A stretch of 7,536 nucleotides of DNA from DASYSA01 sp036003885 (GTDB taxonomy: Bacteria; Acidobacteriota; Blastocatellia; UBA7656): assembly GCA_036003885.1 (NCBI GenBank), contig DASYSA010000721.1, forward strand, positions 1 through 7,536, in the 5' to 3' direction. The translations under genes were made by a program, and so were the position numbers. The stretch's first letter is position 1. Each line of letters opens with the position of its first letter. Under the pieces are notes generated by a model, which did no database searches, was not told the origin of the DNA, and was given only the letters and a program-made list of their open reading frames with translations. This document shows positions 1-5,274 of this stretch, piece after piece.

Positions 1-90
1 TCGGCAAACACAGGCGAAGACAGGTTTAGAGAAGGTGATGATTAAGATCGAGAGAAGAACGTACAGTATGAATCGAGGTAGACTCTTCAT
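1..90 (-). CDS. Secreted or lipidated hypothetical protein, N-terminal part only (cassette 11)
   Basis: Thirty codons are visible before the window ends. The start is ATG at 88-90, preceded by a GGGG run a few bases upstream. It lies 43 bp after the R' box of the attC at 133-225, a normal leader length for a cassette gene. The translation begins MKSLPRFILY, followed by a hydrophobic stretch (VLLSILIITF) and then SKPVFA before CVCR. This is a clear Sec signal peptide. Cleavage after VFA would leave a mature protein starting Cys-Val-Cys. The VFAC sequence is a poor lipobox because of Phe at -2, so signal peptidase I processing is more likely than lipidation, but not certain. Secreted proteins starting with a CxC pair often use disulfides. 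Nothing further can be said about function from this part. Confidence 0.72.
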   Translation of the reverse strand, partial: MKSLPRFILYVLLSILIITFSKPVFACVCR

Positions 91-132
91 AACCCCAAGC
101 AGAAAGAAAGGATCATCGGTAATCTCGCAAGC

Positions 133-225
133 GTCTAACGCTCCGGTTGACCGGGCCGCCGCCGAATACTGGAAGAAATCATTCAAAACTCGCTTCGGCG
201 GCTCCGGTCCAGCGCCTTGTTGGGC
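133..225 (-). other. attC: attC recombination site of cassette 10
   Basis: Read on the minus strand, R'' is GCCCAAC (219-225) and R' is GTTAGAC (133-139), both perfect consensus. The arms GACCGGGCCGCCGCCGAA (left) and TTCGGCGGCTCCGGTC (right) pair over most of their length, with an unpaired T in the right arm. The site is 93 bp long. Closely related to the attC at 793-883. Confidence 0.93.
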
Positions 226-236
226 GTCGTCGCGGC

Positions 237-749
237 TCACCCGAACAATCGCGACATTATCAGGCTGTCGTAGTACCGGCCTCGTTGTTTCGCATACTTC
301 CTTTTGCGTCCCTCTACCTCAAACCCATTTTTCTCATACAAATGTATTGCTGGCCCATTCTCCGCATATACCTCTAACTCCAGCCGCACAACCCTTTTCC
401 CCTGTGCCCACTTGATCGCCTCCTCCATCATCTTGCTTCCTATACCTCGATTACGATAATTACGTTCCACGCTCATCCCTAACACTGCTGTGTGGCAAGT
501 GATCGAAAAAGAGTGATCAATTGAGCAACCTATTTCCGCAATGATCCGATCTTCGGATACTGCAACAAGACATAGGTCACCTTCCTTAAGCTGCTTAATG
601 ATTTTCTCTCTTTCCTTCTCTACCGCGCGGTTTGCTTCCTCAGCGGTATAGGAAACATAAGTATCAGGCTCGCTGGCAATGCCTACCCGATGGGCCATGA
701 TGCCTTCGGTATCTTCCGCTTTTGCAGGTCTGATTAAGATCTCTTCCAT
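237..749 (-). CDS. GNAT family N-acetyltransferase (cassette 10)
   Basis: A 170-residue protein with the GNAT fold, which transfers an acetyl group from acetyl-CoA to an amine; the acceptor is not predictable. Motif A is clear: VLGMSVERNYRNRGIGSKMM, with the pyrophosphate-binding RxxGxG-type loop RNRGIG at about residues 107-112. It is followed by LELEVYAENGPAIHLYEKNG, the motif B region in which the AIHLYEKNGF segment is typical of RimI/YhhY-like enzymes. The length is usual for a single-domain GNAT. I start it at the ATG (MEEILIRPAKAED), because homologous proteins begin with such an IRPA segment. An upstream in-frame TTG (765-767) would add six residues and has no better ribosome site. The gene stops 12 bp before its attC. 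GNATs are common cassette cargo and some inactivate antibiotics, but no aminoglycoside-acetyltransferase family signature is recognisable. Confidence 0.92.
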   Translation of the reverse strand: MEEILIRPAKAEDTEGIMAHRVGIASEPDTYVSYTAEEANRAVEKEREKIIKQLKEGDLCLVAVSEDRIIAEIGCSIDHSFSITCHTAVLGMSVERNYRNRGIGSKMMEEAIKWAQGKRVVRLELEVYAENGPAIHLYEKNGFEVEGRKRKYAKQRGRYYDSLIMSRLFG

Positions 750-792
750 GACTTTGCATCTGGTCAATTGCGATCAGCCGATTCAAGTAGAC

Positions 793-883
793 GCCCAACG
801 ACAGCGTGACCGGGCCGCCGCCGAACACTCAACTAACCATTCGCAATTCGCTTCGGCGGCTCCGGTTGACGCTCTTGTTAGAC
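793..883 (-). other. attC: attC recombination site of cassette 9
   Basis: Minus-strand R'' is GTCTAAC (877-883) and R' is GTTGGGC (793-799), both consensus. Stem arms GTGACCGGGCCGCCGCCGAA and TTCGGCGGCTCCGGTTGAC match, with one unpaired T. Length 91 bp. It shares the GCCGCCGCCGAA/TTCGGCGGC arm with the attC at 133-225 and differs mainly in the terminal loop. Confidence 0.93.
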
Positions 884-891
884 CGCCCCTG

Positions 892-1467
892 TCACAGCCT
901 TAGAGTCCTAAGATCACCGACAACGTCTATCCAGAAGAGTCGCGGCGCACTATCCTTTACTTTGAAGTGCGCTACGAACCTCTCCGAGCCGGTATCTATC
1001 ACATAAAATGGTTCCTCAATGTCAAAGGGAATAGTTGCCCAATAAAAGCTGATCTCTTCCGCTCTCCCTTTCCTTATCGTAGCTCCTTTTAGCTTTGCAT
1101 ACTTGGCCACAAACACCCGCCAAAAGGATGCCCGTTCTTCTATGGTCAGGATTCGCTTGCCTTCTGCCTGTAAGGGTTCAGGTACTTGTACCATCATTAT
1201 GATCGGCTTTGAATCAAGCAGCACACGGTCGGCTGAGGGTTTCAACGATCTCCACAGCAGCGCTCCACAAACCGCCACCTCGTCGAATAAGTCAGACGGG
1301 AGTTTGTCAGGGCTTGCGAGGGCCTGTTCCAGTCTCGATTTGGCGAGAGAGTTAATTGCCTCTGACGTTGTTTTGTAGTTAACTCCCTTTGGTACATCCT
1401 GAGCGGCGACAGGATAGAGTGATAAAAGAAGTATGGAAACAATTACCGTCGTTCTTAGTTGCTTCAT
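892..1467 (-). CDS. Secreted hypothetical protein (cassette 9)
   Basis: A 191-residue protein I do not recognise. It starts with a textbook Sec signal peptide: MKQLRT, a hydrophobic core TVIVSILLLSLYPV, then an AAQ cleavage site near residue 22. The mature part has no further membrane segment and is mixed alpha/beta. It contains a helix rich in charged residues (residues 33-60) and a later beta-rich half with FYWATIPF and EPFYVIDTGSERFVAHFKV. One Cys (AVCGALL) is visible. The start ATG at 1465-1467 is supported by GGAG seven bases upstream, 24 bp after the R' box of the preceding attC, so it fits the cassette geometry exactly. The stop TGA lies 8 bp before the next attC. It probably acts in the periplasm or outside the cell; function unknown. 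Confidence 0.85.
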   Translation of the reverse strand: MKQLRTTVIVSILLLSLYPVAAQDVPKGVNYKTTSEAINSLAKSRLEQALASPDKLPSDLFDEVAVCGALLWRSLKPSADRVLLDSKPIIMMVQVPEPLQAEGKRILTIEERASFWRVFVAKYAKLKGATIRKGRAEEISFYWATIPFDIEEPFYVIDTGSERFVAHFKVKDSAPRLFWIDVVGDLRTLRL

Positions 1468-1490
1468 TCAAATCTCCGTACTCTTTGGCG

Positions 1491-1580
1491 GTCTAACGTT
1501 CGCGTGACCGAGCGCGCGCCTAACACTCAAGGTTCACGTCAACACTGGATCGCGCGCTTCGGTCCACGCAGGGGTTCGGC
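1491..1580 (-). other. attC: attC recombination site of cassette 8
   Basis: Minus-strand R' is GTTAGAC (1491-1497). R'' is GCCGAAC (1574-1580), with a non-consensus G at position 4. Arms GCGTGACCGAGCGCGCGC and GCGCGCTTCGGTCCACGC pair almost fully. Length 90 bp. Same subfamily as the sites at 2490-2578 and 6232-6321. Confidence 0.9.
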
Positions 1581-1584
1581 GGCG

Positions 1585-2085
1585 TCACGGGATGCACGGG
1601 ATCAGGCCCAGGCGAAAGGCTTCCTCCTGGATCTCGCGCGGCATTGACCGAGCATCGACCACCAACCCGTTGACCGCGATCATCCAGGCCATCGGGTTGT
1701 CAGCGAGCCGGCTCGGCCGGGTCCACTGCGGGTCCATCATCGAGATGCCGAGGGCCTTCTCGATCTCCCGGGCCTTCGCCGATGCGGTATTCTGGCTGAC
1801 CCCGAACCCCCGGCATAACGCATCTGCCCGCATATGTGGCGTCTGCGTCTTGTCAAAGAGAAAGTTGATCCGCCCAAGGGTGTAGAGAATCCCACAGGCC
1901 CAACTCGCCGTCTTGCCTTTGGCAAGTGGCGATGGACGCTTACGACACAGTGCAGCCGTCATCGCACGAGCAAGTTCCCGATACTCCTCGGTAAGATGCC
2001 TGTCGCAGAACTCGTGCGTAAGCGCAACGACAGCGGCGTAGGTCGGAGCAAGGTTCGCTGGAACTCTGTCGGTGTCATCTGGCAT
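1585..2085 (-). CDS. DUF6398-like protein (second gene of cassette 8)
   Basis: A 166-residue soluble protein of a widespread but uncharacterised family (DUF6398, identified from memory). Landmarks are EYRELARAMTAALCRKRPSP, then LAKGKTASWACGILYTLGRI, then NFLFDKTQTPHM, and a helix-turn-helix-like stretch LCRGFGVSQNTASAKAREIE at roughly residues 90-115. The last part resembles a DNA-binding recognition helix, so a regulatory role is possible but unproven. The C-terminal half (MDPQWTRPSRL to GLIPCIP) follows the family pattern. ATG at 2083-2085 has AGGAAG eight bases upstream. It stops 4 bp before attC 1491-1580. No attC lies between it and the gene at 2137-2451, so the two share one cassette and probably one transcript. 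Confidence 0.88.
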   Translation of the reverse strand: MPDDTDRVPANLAPTYAAVVALTHEFCDRHLTEEYRELARAMTAALCRKRPSPLAKGKTASWACGILYTLGRINFLFDKTQTPHMRADALCRGFGVSQNTASAKAREIEKALGISMMDPQWTRPSRLADNPMAWMIAVNGLVVDARSMPREIQEEAFRLGLIPCIP

Positions 2086-2136
2086 CGATGGATCTTCCTA
2101 TACTCCTCGCGCGCGCTACAAACAGGACACGCATTT

Positions 2137-2451
2137 TCAAAAGCCGGTTAGTTCTGCGGCCAGCACATCGAACTGCGTCTGCCCCGTACTCGACTCGACT
2201 CCCCACGGAGTGTTGGTGTCAATGGTAACAATTTTCCGGCCCTGCGGATCCTGCCAGCACCGGACTATCGCACATGCAATTATGCCGGGCTGTGGGTAAG
2301 CGCTGGTCTCGGTCAAATCACCTGCCGTAAAGATCGGCACCTTATCAATGACAGAGTGCTGCTTACCCCAGGCATCTATCAGCCGACACTCAACCCACCC
2401 AGGTTGCGCCGCATCAACGTAGCGGATGATATCGACGGTGAGCTCAGGCAT
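2137..2451 (-). CDS. Conserved hypothetical protein (first gene of cassette 8)
   Basis: A 104-residue small acidic cytoplasmic protein without signal peptide or membrane segment. It is predicted to be beta-rich, with alternating segments such as VDIIRYVDA, GWVECRLIDA, VPIFTAGDL, IIACAIVRCW, KIVTIDTNTPWGVES and FDVLAAEL. The GWVEC, SAYPQPG and TPWGVES segments look like the conserved core of a family of small hypothetical proteins scattered through bacterial genomes and cassette arrays. I know of no assigned function. The ATG at 2449-2451 has only a weak ribosome site, 38 bp after the R' box of the attC at 2490-2578. Fifty-one bases separate its stop from the DUF6398-like gene. Those bases hold no attC-like inverted repeat, making this a two-gene cassette. 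Confidence 0.83.
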   Translation of the reverse strand: MPELTVDIIRYVDAAQPGWVECRLIDAWGKQHSVIDKVPIFTAGDLTETSAYPQPGIIACAIVRCWQDPQGRKIVTIDTNTPWGVESSTGQTQFDVLAAELTGF

Positions 2452-2489
2452 ACGCGGTACCGATTCCTAATCTCTGGCCAAGACCTGCC

Positions 2490-2578
2490 GTCGAACGGTT
2501 GCGTGACCGAGCGCGCGCGTGAAGCTCAAGTTTACCTCAACACTCGATCGCGCGCTTCGGTCCACGCGGGAGTTCGGG
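2490..2578 (-). other. attC: attC recombination site of the ORF-less cassette 7
   Basis: Minus-strand R' is GTTCGAC (2490-2496) and R'' is CCCGAAC (2572-2578); both deviate from consensus. The arms GCGTGACCGAGCGCGCGC and GCGCGCTTCGGTCCACGC are the same as in the sites at 1491 and 6232. Length 89 bp. The box deviations may lower recombination efficiency. Confidence 0.88.
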
Positions 2579-2675
2579 CGCGCTGAGGTTGCGAAGTATA
2601 CCACTAGCGAGGCCGCGCCTCGTAACGAAGCAAGAAAACCTCTGACGTCTTTCCAGGTTCTGCAAAGCTGCCAAA
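2496..2675 (-). mobile_element. ORF-less mini-cassette (cassette 7)
   Basis: Two attC sites, 2490-2578 and 2670-2760, are separated by only 91 bp (2579-2669). The cassette between their crossover points is therefore about 180 bp, half of it attC. No credible reading frame exists in the 91 bp: the open minus-strand frame through it runs across both attC hairpins and matches no family. The 91 bp carries a promoter-like extended -10 element facing the downstream cassettes. Such ORF-less cassettes are known from integrons and are thought to supply promoters or small RNAs. Confidence 0.75.
2595..2625 (-). promoter_or_regulatory. Candidate extended -10 promoter inside the ORF-less cassette
   Basis: On the minus strand TATACT (2595-2600) is preceded by TGG, giving the extended -10 form TGnTATACT (five of six -10 matches). 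A weak -35, TTACGA (2620-2625), lies 19 bases upstream. It would transcribe through attC 2490-2578 into the two-gene cassette 8. Confidence 0.45.
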
Positions 2676-2760
2676 CGCCAGGTTCACCCGGCCAGCGCGA
2701 GCCCCTTGGACGAAGATAAGGCAACTGTTGCGCCGGCTCCGGTGCACCCGCTAGTTCGGC
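2670..2760 (-). other. attC: attC recombination site of cassette 6 (divergent)
   Basis: Minus-strand R'' is GCCGAAC (2754-2760) and R' is GTTTGGC (2670-2676), both with one non-consensus base. Arms GGTTCACCCGGCC (left) and GCCGGCTCCGGTGCACCC (right) pair imperfectly. The right arm resembles those of the 3837 and 4581 sites. Length 91 bp. This and its boxes make it the most degraded site in the array. Confidence 0.8.
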
Positions 2761-2762
2761 CG

Positions 2763-2814
2763 CGCTGTCGCATGCAGCGCCGTCGCTCGCAACGAGTTCT
2801 CATCGTTAGGGCTT
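2763..2814 (-). repeat. Palindromic segment resembling half of a compact attC
   Basis: Between the zinc-ribbon gene and attC 2670-2760 are two hairpins: GCGCTG/CAGCGC (2763-2781) and AACGA/TCGTT (2798-2814 region). Minus-strand CCTAAC followed by AACTCGTT and GCGACGGCGCTG recalls the R''-L'' half of the short (about 60 bp) attC type. No matching R' end is visible, so this is a tentative relic. Confidence 0.3.
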
Positions 2815-2826
2815 GTGCATCCCTGA

Positions 2827-3057
2827 CTACGCCACATCAGGCGCGTACGATTCGAGATAGCCACACCTATCGCATCGGTAGGTCGTCACAGAAAGCTGAT
2901 GGCGATCCTTTATCTTTAAACCCGTCCAAAACGACTTCGTCGGTTCCCCCTCGACCCACGTCTCAACGCGCGCGGTGGCGTTGTTCGTGTGATCGAGGAT
3001 GAACCCTCCCTCCATCTCACCACTGCACTTCGGACACTGACGCTGCCGATCCTTCAT
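2827..3057 (-). CDS. Zinc-ribbon protein, PF20097/DUF6487 type (cassette 6)
   Basis: A 76-residue protein with two Cys pairs that fit one zinc ribbon: CPKC near residues 7-10 (before SGEMEGGFILD) and CDRC near residues 62-65 (in TYRCDRCGYLESYA). Between them is the conserved EGEPTKSFWTGLKIK segment. This combination is characteristic of the PF20097 (DUF6487) family, a cytoplasmic zinc-binding protein of unknown role; the family name is given from memory. I start at MKDRQRQ because GGAGG lies eight bases upstream of this ATG and family members start a few residues before the first CPxC. An in-frame ATG 51 bases further up has no family support. The 118-bp leader (3058-3175) back to the attC contains no other gene, and I see no firm promoter in it. 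Confidence 0.88.
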   Translation of the reverse strand: MKDRQRQCPKCSGEMEGGFILDHTNNATARVETWVEGEPTKSFWTGLKIKDRHQLSVTTYRCDRCGYLESYAPDVA

Positions 3058-3175
3058 TCCCTTAGCCTCCGGCACAGATTCTCGGACCTCCCCGCGGTTT
3101 CGCCACATCTATATGCGGGCGCCGGTGCGTCGACACAGTCGGTATGGTGGGCCTTCACGCCCGCGAGTGCAAGCG

Positions 3176-3267
3176 GCCGAACGCCGAAGCTGACCGGGCG
3201 CGCGCGTGACATTGGCAGAATGGTGAGAGTGTGACTTCGCGCGCTCCGGTCCAGCGCGGAGTTATGC
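3176..3267 (-). other. attC: attC recombination site of cassette 5
   Basis: Minus-strand R'' is GCATAAC (3261-3267, consensus) and R' is GTTCGGC (3176-3182, one deviation). Arms GACCGGGCGCGCGCG and CGCGCGCTCCGGTCC pair well with an unpaired T. Length 92 bp. Confidence 0.9.
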
Positions 3268-3272
3268 CCGCC

Positions 3273-3812
3273 TCACGTTTCAACTAGGTCATCGACCGTT
3301 AGACCTAAGGGCAGTTCTCCGGCTCGCTGAATATTAGTGTATCCGATAGCAAACGCCCACGTCGGCATGTGAAGCGCCTTGAGGACGTGAAGATGCCTGA
3401 ACGATTCAATGAAGTATGGTATGAAATGCGGGAGCTTTAGGATGGCCCAAAGGACCAAAAACCACCCCTTGCCGCCAGCCGCCTGGTGCAGCCGCCGCAG
3501 ATTAACAATTCGGCGTTCTCTGGAATTGTATTCGAAGGTTCGATCGAGCCCTTCAAACAACGACAGGAAAAGAACATCATCATCAAAGACCGCGGCGATG
3601 AACACAGGACAGCCAAGTTGATAGGATAGGGTTCCTGCCACGTCGGATGCGGCATCCGGACTATCCCAAGCATCCCCACGCTTACTAAAGACGACGGTGA
3701 AATGACGTTGTTCTGGTGTGACGAAAGCCGCCAGTCCTCCGGTCCGCAACGCTTCCACCACCGTGCCCTGCTCGGCCCCACAAACGGTCAGATTCTGGTA
3801 CGTGGTTCCCAT
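3273..3812 (-). CDS. Conserved hypothetical protein (cassette 5)
   Basis: A 179-residue protein. The N-terminal half has the pattern of a recurring bacterial family: MGTTYQNLTVCG at the start, VTPEQRHFTVVFSKRGD, then LGCPVFIAAVFDDDVLFLSL and FEGLDRTFEYNS around residues 68-97. The C-terminal part has a hydrophobic stretch GWFLVLWAILKLPHFIPYFI (about 116-135), probably amphipathic or buried because it is broken by Pro and charged residues. It ends with MPTWAFAIGYTNIQRAGELP, also a family-like segment. I know no function. The ATG at 3810-3812 is chosen because the protein begins there like its relatives. It lies 25 bp after the R' box of the preceding attC, whereas the longer open frame would run back through that attC. 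Its stop is 6 bp before attC 3176-3267. Confidence 0.82.
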   Translation of the reverse strand: MGTTYQNLTVCGAEQGTVVEALRTGGLAAFVTPEQRHFTVVFSKRGDAWDSPDAASDVAGTLSYQLGCPVFIAAVFDDDVLFLSLFEGLDRTFEYNSRERRIVNLRRLHQAAGGKGWFLVLWAILKLPHFIPYFIESFRHLHVLKALHMPTWAFAIGYTNIQRAGELPLGLTVDDLVET

Positions 3813-3836
3813 TGCTCTCTTAGCATCTCGACAAGG

Positions 3837-3945
3837 GCATAACGTCGGCGTCACCGGGCCGCGCGTTGATACGAGTACCACACGAGCAACAGGACCACGT
3901 CATAAGGAAAGAACTCGCGCGGCTCCGGTGCACGCAGAGTTATGT
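3837..3945 (-). other. attC: attC recombination site of the toxin-antitoxin cassette 4
   Basis: Minus-strand R' is GTTATGC (3837-3843) and R'' is ACATAAC (3939-3945), both consensus. Arms GCGTCACCGGGCCGCGCG and CGCGCGGCTCCGGTGCACGC pair with an unpaired T. Length 109 bp, including a longer terminal loop. Near-copy of attC 4581-4689, also 109 bp, with identical right arm and most of the loop shared. Confidence 0.93.
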
Positions 3946-4337
3946 TGCCGCCCGAGGGTTTTGAGTAACTCGCTGTTCGATCCACGAAGCAAACTCGTCT
4001 CGCTACATCGTGCGCTTGCGACCGCTACGATGACTTCTTCCTGCTCATCCACCGATGCGACAATCTCATGCCCGTTCAATAGAAGCATTACTTCCATAGC
4101 AGCATGACCAACTCGCTTGTTTCCGTCGATGAAAGGATGGTTTGAGATCAGCGAATGGCCCAGCGCGGCGGCCTTTCGCGCGACGGTCGTATATAAGTCG
4201 ACCCCGCCGAATGTCATCTGGGGTTGCGCAACGGAGGAGTCAAGCGCATTTGGTTCACGCAGGCCCAAGCTGCCACCCGAACTCGCGATTATGCGCGAAT
4301 GGAGGGCTAACACTTCCTCGACGGTGAGATACCGCAT
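3900..4337 (-). CDS. doc: Doc/Fic-family toxin of a type II toxin-antitoxin system, frameshifted at the C-terminus
   Basis: Doc toxins use a Fic fold to phosphorylate elongation factor Tu and stop translation. The Fic motif is intact: HPFIDGNKR at residues 67-75, with His67, Asp71, Asn73, Lys74 and Arg75, the same place as in the 126-residue P1 Doc. Upstream, LHSRIIASSGGSLGLREPNALDSS is the family N-terminus. From about codon 111 the frame is wrong. The current frame reads CSETSLLRGS and runs on through the attC to a stop at 3900-3902 (145 residues). Another frame (4002 down to 3940) reads RDEFASWIEQRV, the usual Doc C-terminus, and stops with TAA inside attC R''. A one-base loss (or equivalent two-base gain) near 4002-4008 explains this. 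The start ATG overlaps the antitoxin stop (TGATG). Activity may be lost; sequencing error is the alternative. Confidence 0.88.
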   Translation of the reverse strand: MRYLTVEEVLALHSRIIASSGGSLGLREPNALDSSVAQPQMTFGGVDLYTTVARKAAALGHSLISNHPFIDGNKRVGHAAMEVMLLLNGHEIVASVDEQEEVIVAVASARCSETSLLRGSNSELLKTLGRQHNSACTGAARVLSL

Positions 4338-4534
4338 CAGGCAAGCCGCTTATAGAGTTCAGCGTTCTTAGATAAGACGTGGTCGGCGGCATCCAGGAAG
4401 GTCTCATCCAGGCGCGCAAGCTTCTCTTCGACACTAATGCGTAGAAGATCTTCAGCCGAAACCCCCATCTTTTGCGCGGCATCTTCTAAGCGACTTGCTG
4501 TTGCCTCCGGCAGCTCGAATTCTACTGTCTTCAT
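4337..4534 (-). CDS. Antitoxin partner of the Doc toxin
   Basis: A 65-residue protein directly upstream of doc, its stop overlapping the toxin start by one base (TGATG), so the two are translationally coupled with antitoxin first, the usual order. Residues 1-36 (MKTVEFELPEATASRLEDAA onward) look like a ribbon-helix-helix type DNA-binding domain that would repress the operon promoter. The tail FLDAADHVLSKNAELYKRLA is a typical toxin-binding helix that blocks the Fic active site; I recall this ending in many Doc-associated antitoxins. It is not a classical Phd by its N-terminus. It starts at ATG 4532-4534 with a poor ribosome site, and a promoter-like element lies only six bases upstream, so it may be leaderless. 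Such pairs are frequent in large cassette arrays and are thought to stabilise them. Confidence 0.88.
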   Translation of the reverse strand: MKTVEFELPEATASRLEDAAQKMGVSAEDLLRISVEEKLARLDETFLDAADHVLSKNAELYKRLA

Positions 4535-4540
4535 AGCAGC

Positions 4541-4569
4541 ACTTTACGCGGGCAGATCGGACGTCGCAA
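4541..4569 (-). promoter_or_regulatory. Candidate promoter of the toxin-antitoxin operon
   Basis: Minus-strand TTGCGA (4564-4569, four of six -35 matches), a 17-base spacer, then TAAAGT (4541-4546, four of six -10 matches). The -10 ends six bases before the antitoxin ATG, so transcription would begin at or next to the start codon (leaderless). Confidence 0.35.
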
Positions 4570-4580
4570 CCGTTAAAGCA

Positions 4581-4689
4581 ACATAACGACGGCGTCACCG
4601 GGCCGCGCGTTTGATTCAAGACCAATGGAGGAACAGGACCGCGTCATAAGAAACGAACTCGCGCGGCTCCGGTGCACGCAGAGTTATGC
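4581..4689 (-). other. attC: attC recombination site of cassette 3
   Basis: Minus-strand R' is GTTATGT (4581-4587) and R'' is GCATAAC (4683-4689), both consensus. Length 109 bp, nearly the same sequence as attC 3837-3945. The TAA of the gene at 4684 lies inside R''. Confidence 0.93.
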
Positions 4690-5106
4690 CCGCTTCGAGT
4701 TACGAAGGCGTTTGTCGCGTTTGCGTAGAATCACGTGTAAATGCGTTCGGCCGTCTTCGCTGACCAGACGATCATGATGTTCGTGAAATCCCTCATCCTC
4801 TGCAGTATCCAATTCAGCCAACGCGAGCAGATATCTACCGAGCTCTTTGTAACCTTTGCTGTTGCCAGAGACATTGATCTGAAAGCTTCCTTCGACCGCG
4901 CGCTCGCCGGCAATCGGATTGATCAGCCCATCCTCGTCGGCGATCTGCCGGTGAACAGTGAAGGAGATATTCTTTCCGAGTTTAGGATCAGGCAAGCCGC
5001 CAAGGAAGTGACCGGGTTTAATCTGAATGACTCGCCCGTCTCCGTAAAACCTGAGTTCGATTTGCACTGTCTTCGTTTTGATCAAACCGCGACTCCGTAT
5101 CCTCAC
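4684..5106 (-). CDS. Conserved hypothetical protein (cassette 3)
   Basis: A soluble protein of up to 140 residues with no signal peptide or membrane segment. The N-terminal half is beta-rich (VQIELRFYGDGRVIQIKPG, then KNISFTVHRQ and GSFQINVSGN). The C-terminal half carries a helix and strand with the well-marked segment YLLALAELDTAEDEGFHEHH, then RLVSEDGRTHLHVILRKR, which I recall from a family of uncharacterised bacterial proteins. The tail KRDKRLRNSKRA is strongly basic. The start is uncertain: GTG at 5106 gives the longest form but lacks a ribosome site, while TTG at 5085 (MIKTKTVQIELRF) has GGAG seven bases upstream and may be the real start. The stop codon TAA overlaps the R'' box of attC 4581-4689, so gene end and recombination site are fused. 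Confidence 0.82.
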   Translation of the reverse strand: MRIRSRGLIKTKTVQIELRFYGDGRVIQIKPGHFLGGLPDPKLGKNISFTVHRQIADEDGLINPIAGERAVEGSFQINVSGNSKGYKELGRYLLALAELDTAEDEGFHEHHDRLVSEDGRTHLHVILRKRDKRLRNSKRA

Positions 5107-5117
5107 TCATTGCGAGG

Positions 5118-5210
5118 GCATAACGGCTCGCATCAGCGGGGCCGCGCGGAACACTCCAATAAACCATACGAAATTCGCTTCGCGGCCTCCGCTGCATGCG
5201 TTTGTTAGGC
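5118..5210 (-). other. attC: attC recombination site of the SDR cassette 2
   Basis: Minus-strand R' is GTTATGC (5118-5124) and R'' is GCCTAAC (5204-5210), both consensus. Arms GCATCAGCGGGGCCGCG and CGCGGCCTCCGCTGCATGC pair with an unpaired T. Length 93 bp. Its loop resembles that of the site at 793, but its arms are distinct. Confidence 0.92.
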
Positions 5211-5274
5211 GCGACCTATTTTTACGGCCTTAAGCGGAGGACTTACCCCGCCAGGTGCCGCCTCGATTCAACCT

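Noticed and set aside
2467..2724. 85-codon minus-strand frame through the ORF-less cassette
   Set aside because: It crosses two attC hairpins and has Arg-rich random composition. It also has no ribosome site at the usual place, so it is not a cassette gene.
4003..4010. Programmed ribosomal frameshifting in doc
   Set aside because: There is no slippery heptamer, and a TAG (4003-4005) sits in the tail frame just before the conserved C-terminus. A mutation or sequencing error is simpler.
3718..4107. 129-codon plus-strand frame across attC 3837-3945
   Set aside because: It spans a recombination site and the 3' end of doc and matches no family. It is antisense noise.
4741..5208. 155-codon plus-strand open frame antisense to the gene at 4684-5106
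   Set aside because: It runs into attC 5118-5210, has no family resemblance, and lies opposite a minus-strand frame with recognisable conserved segments.
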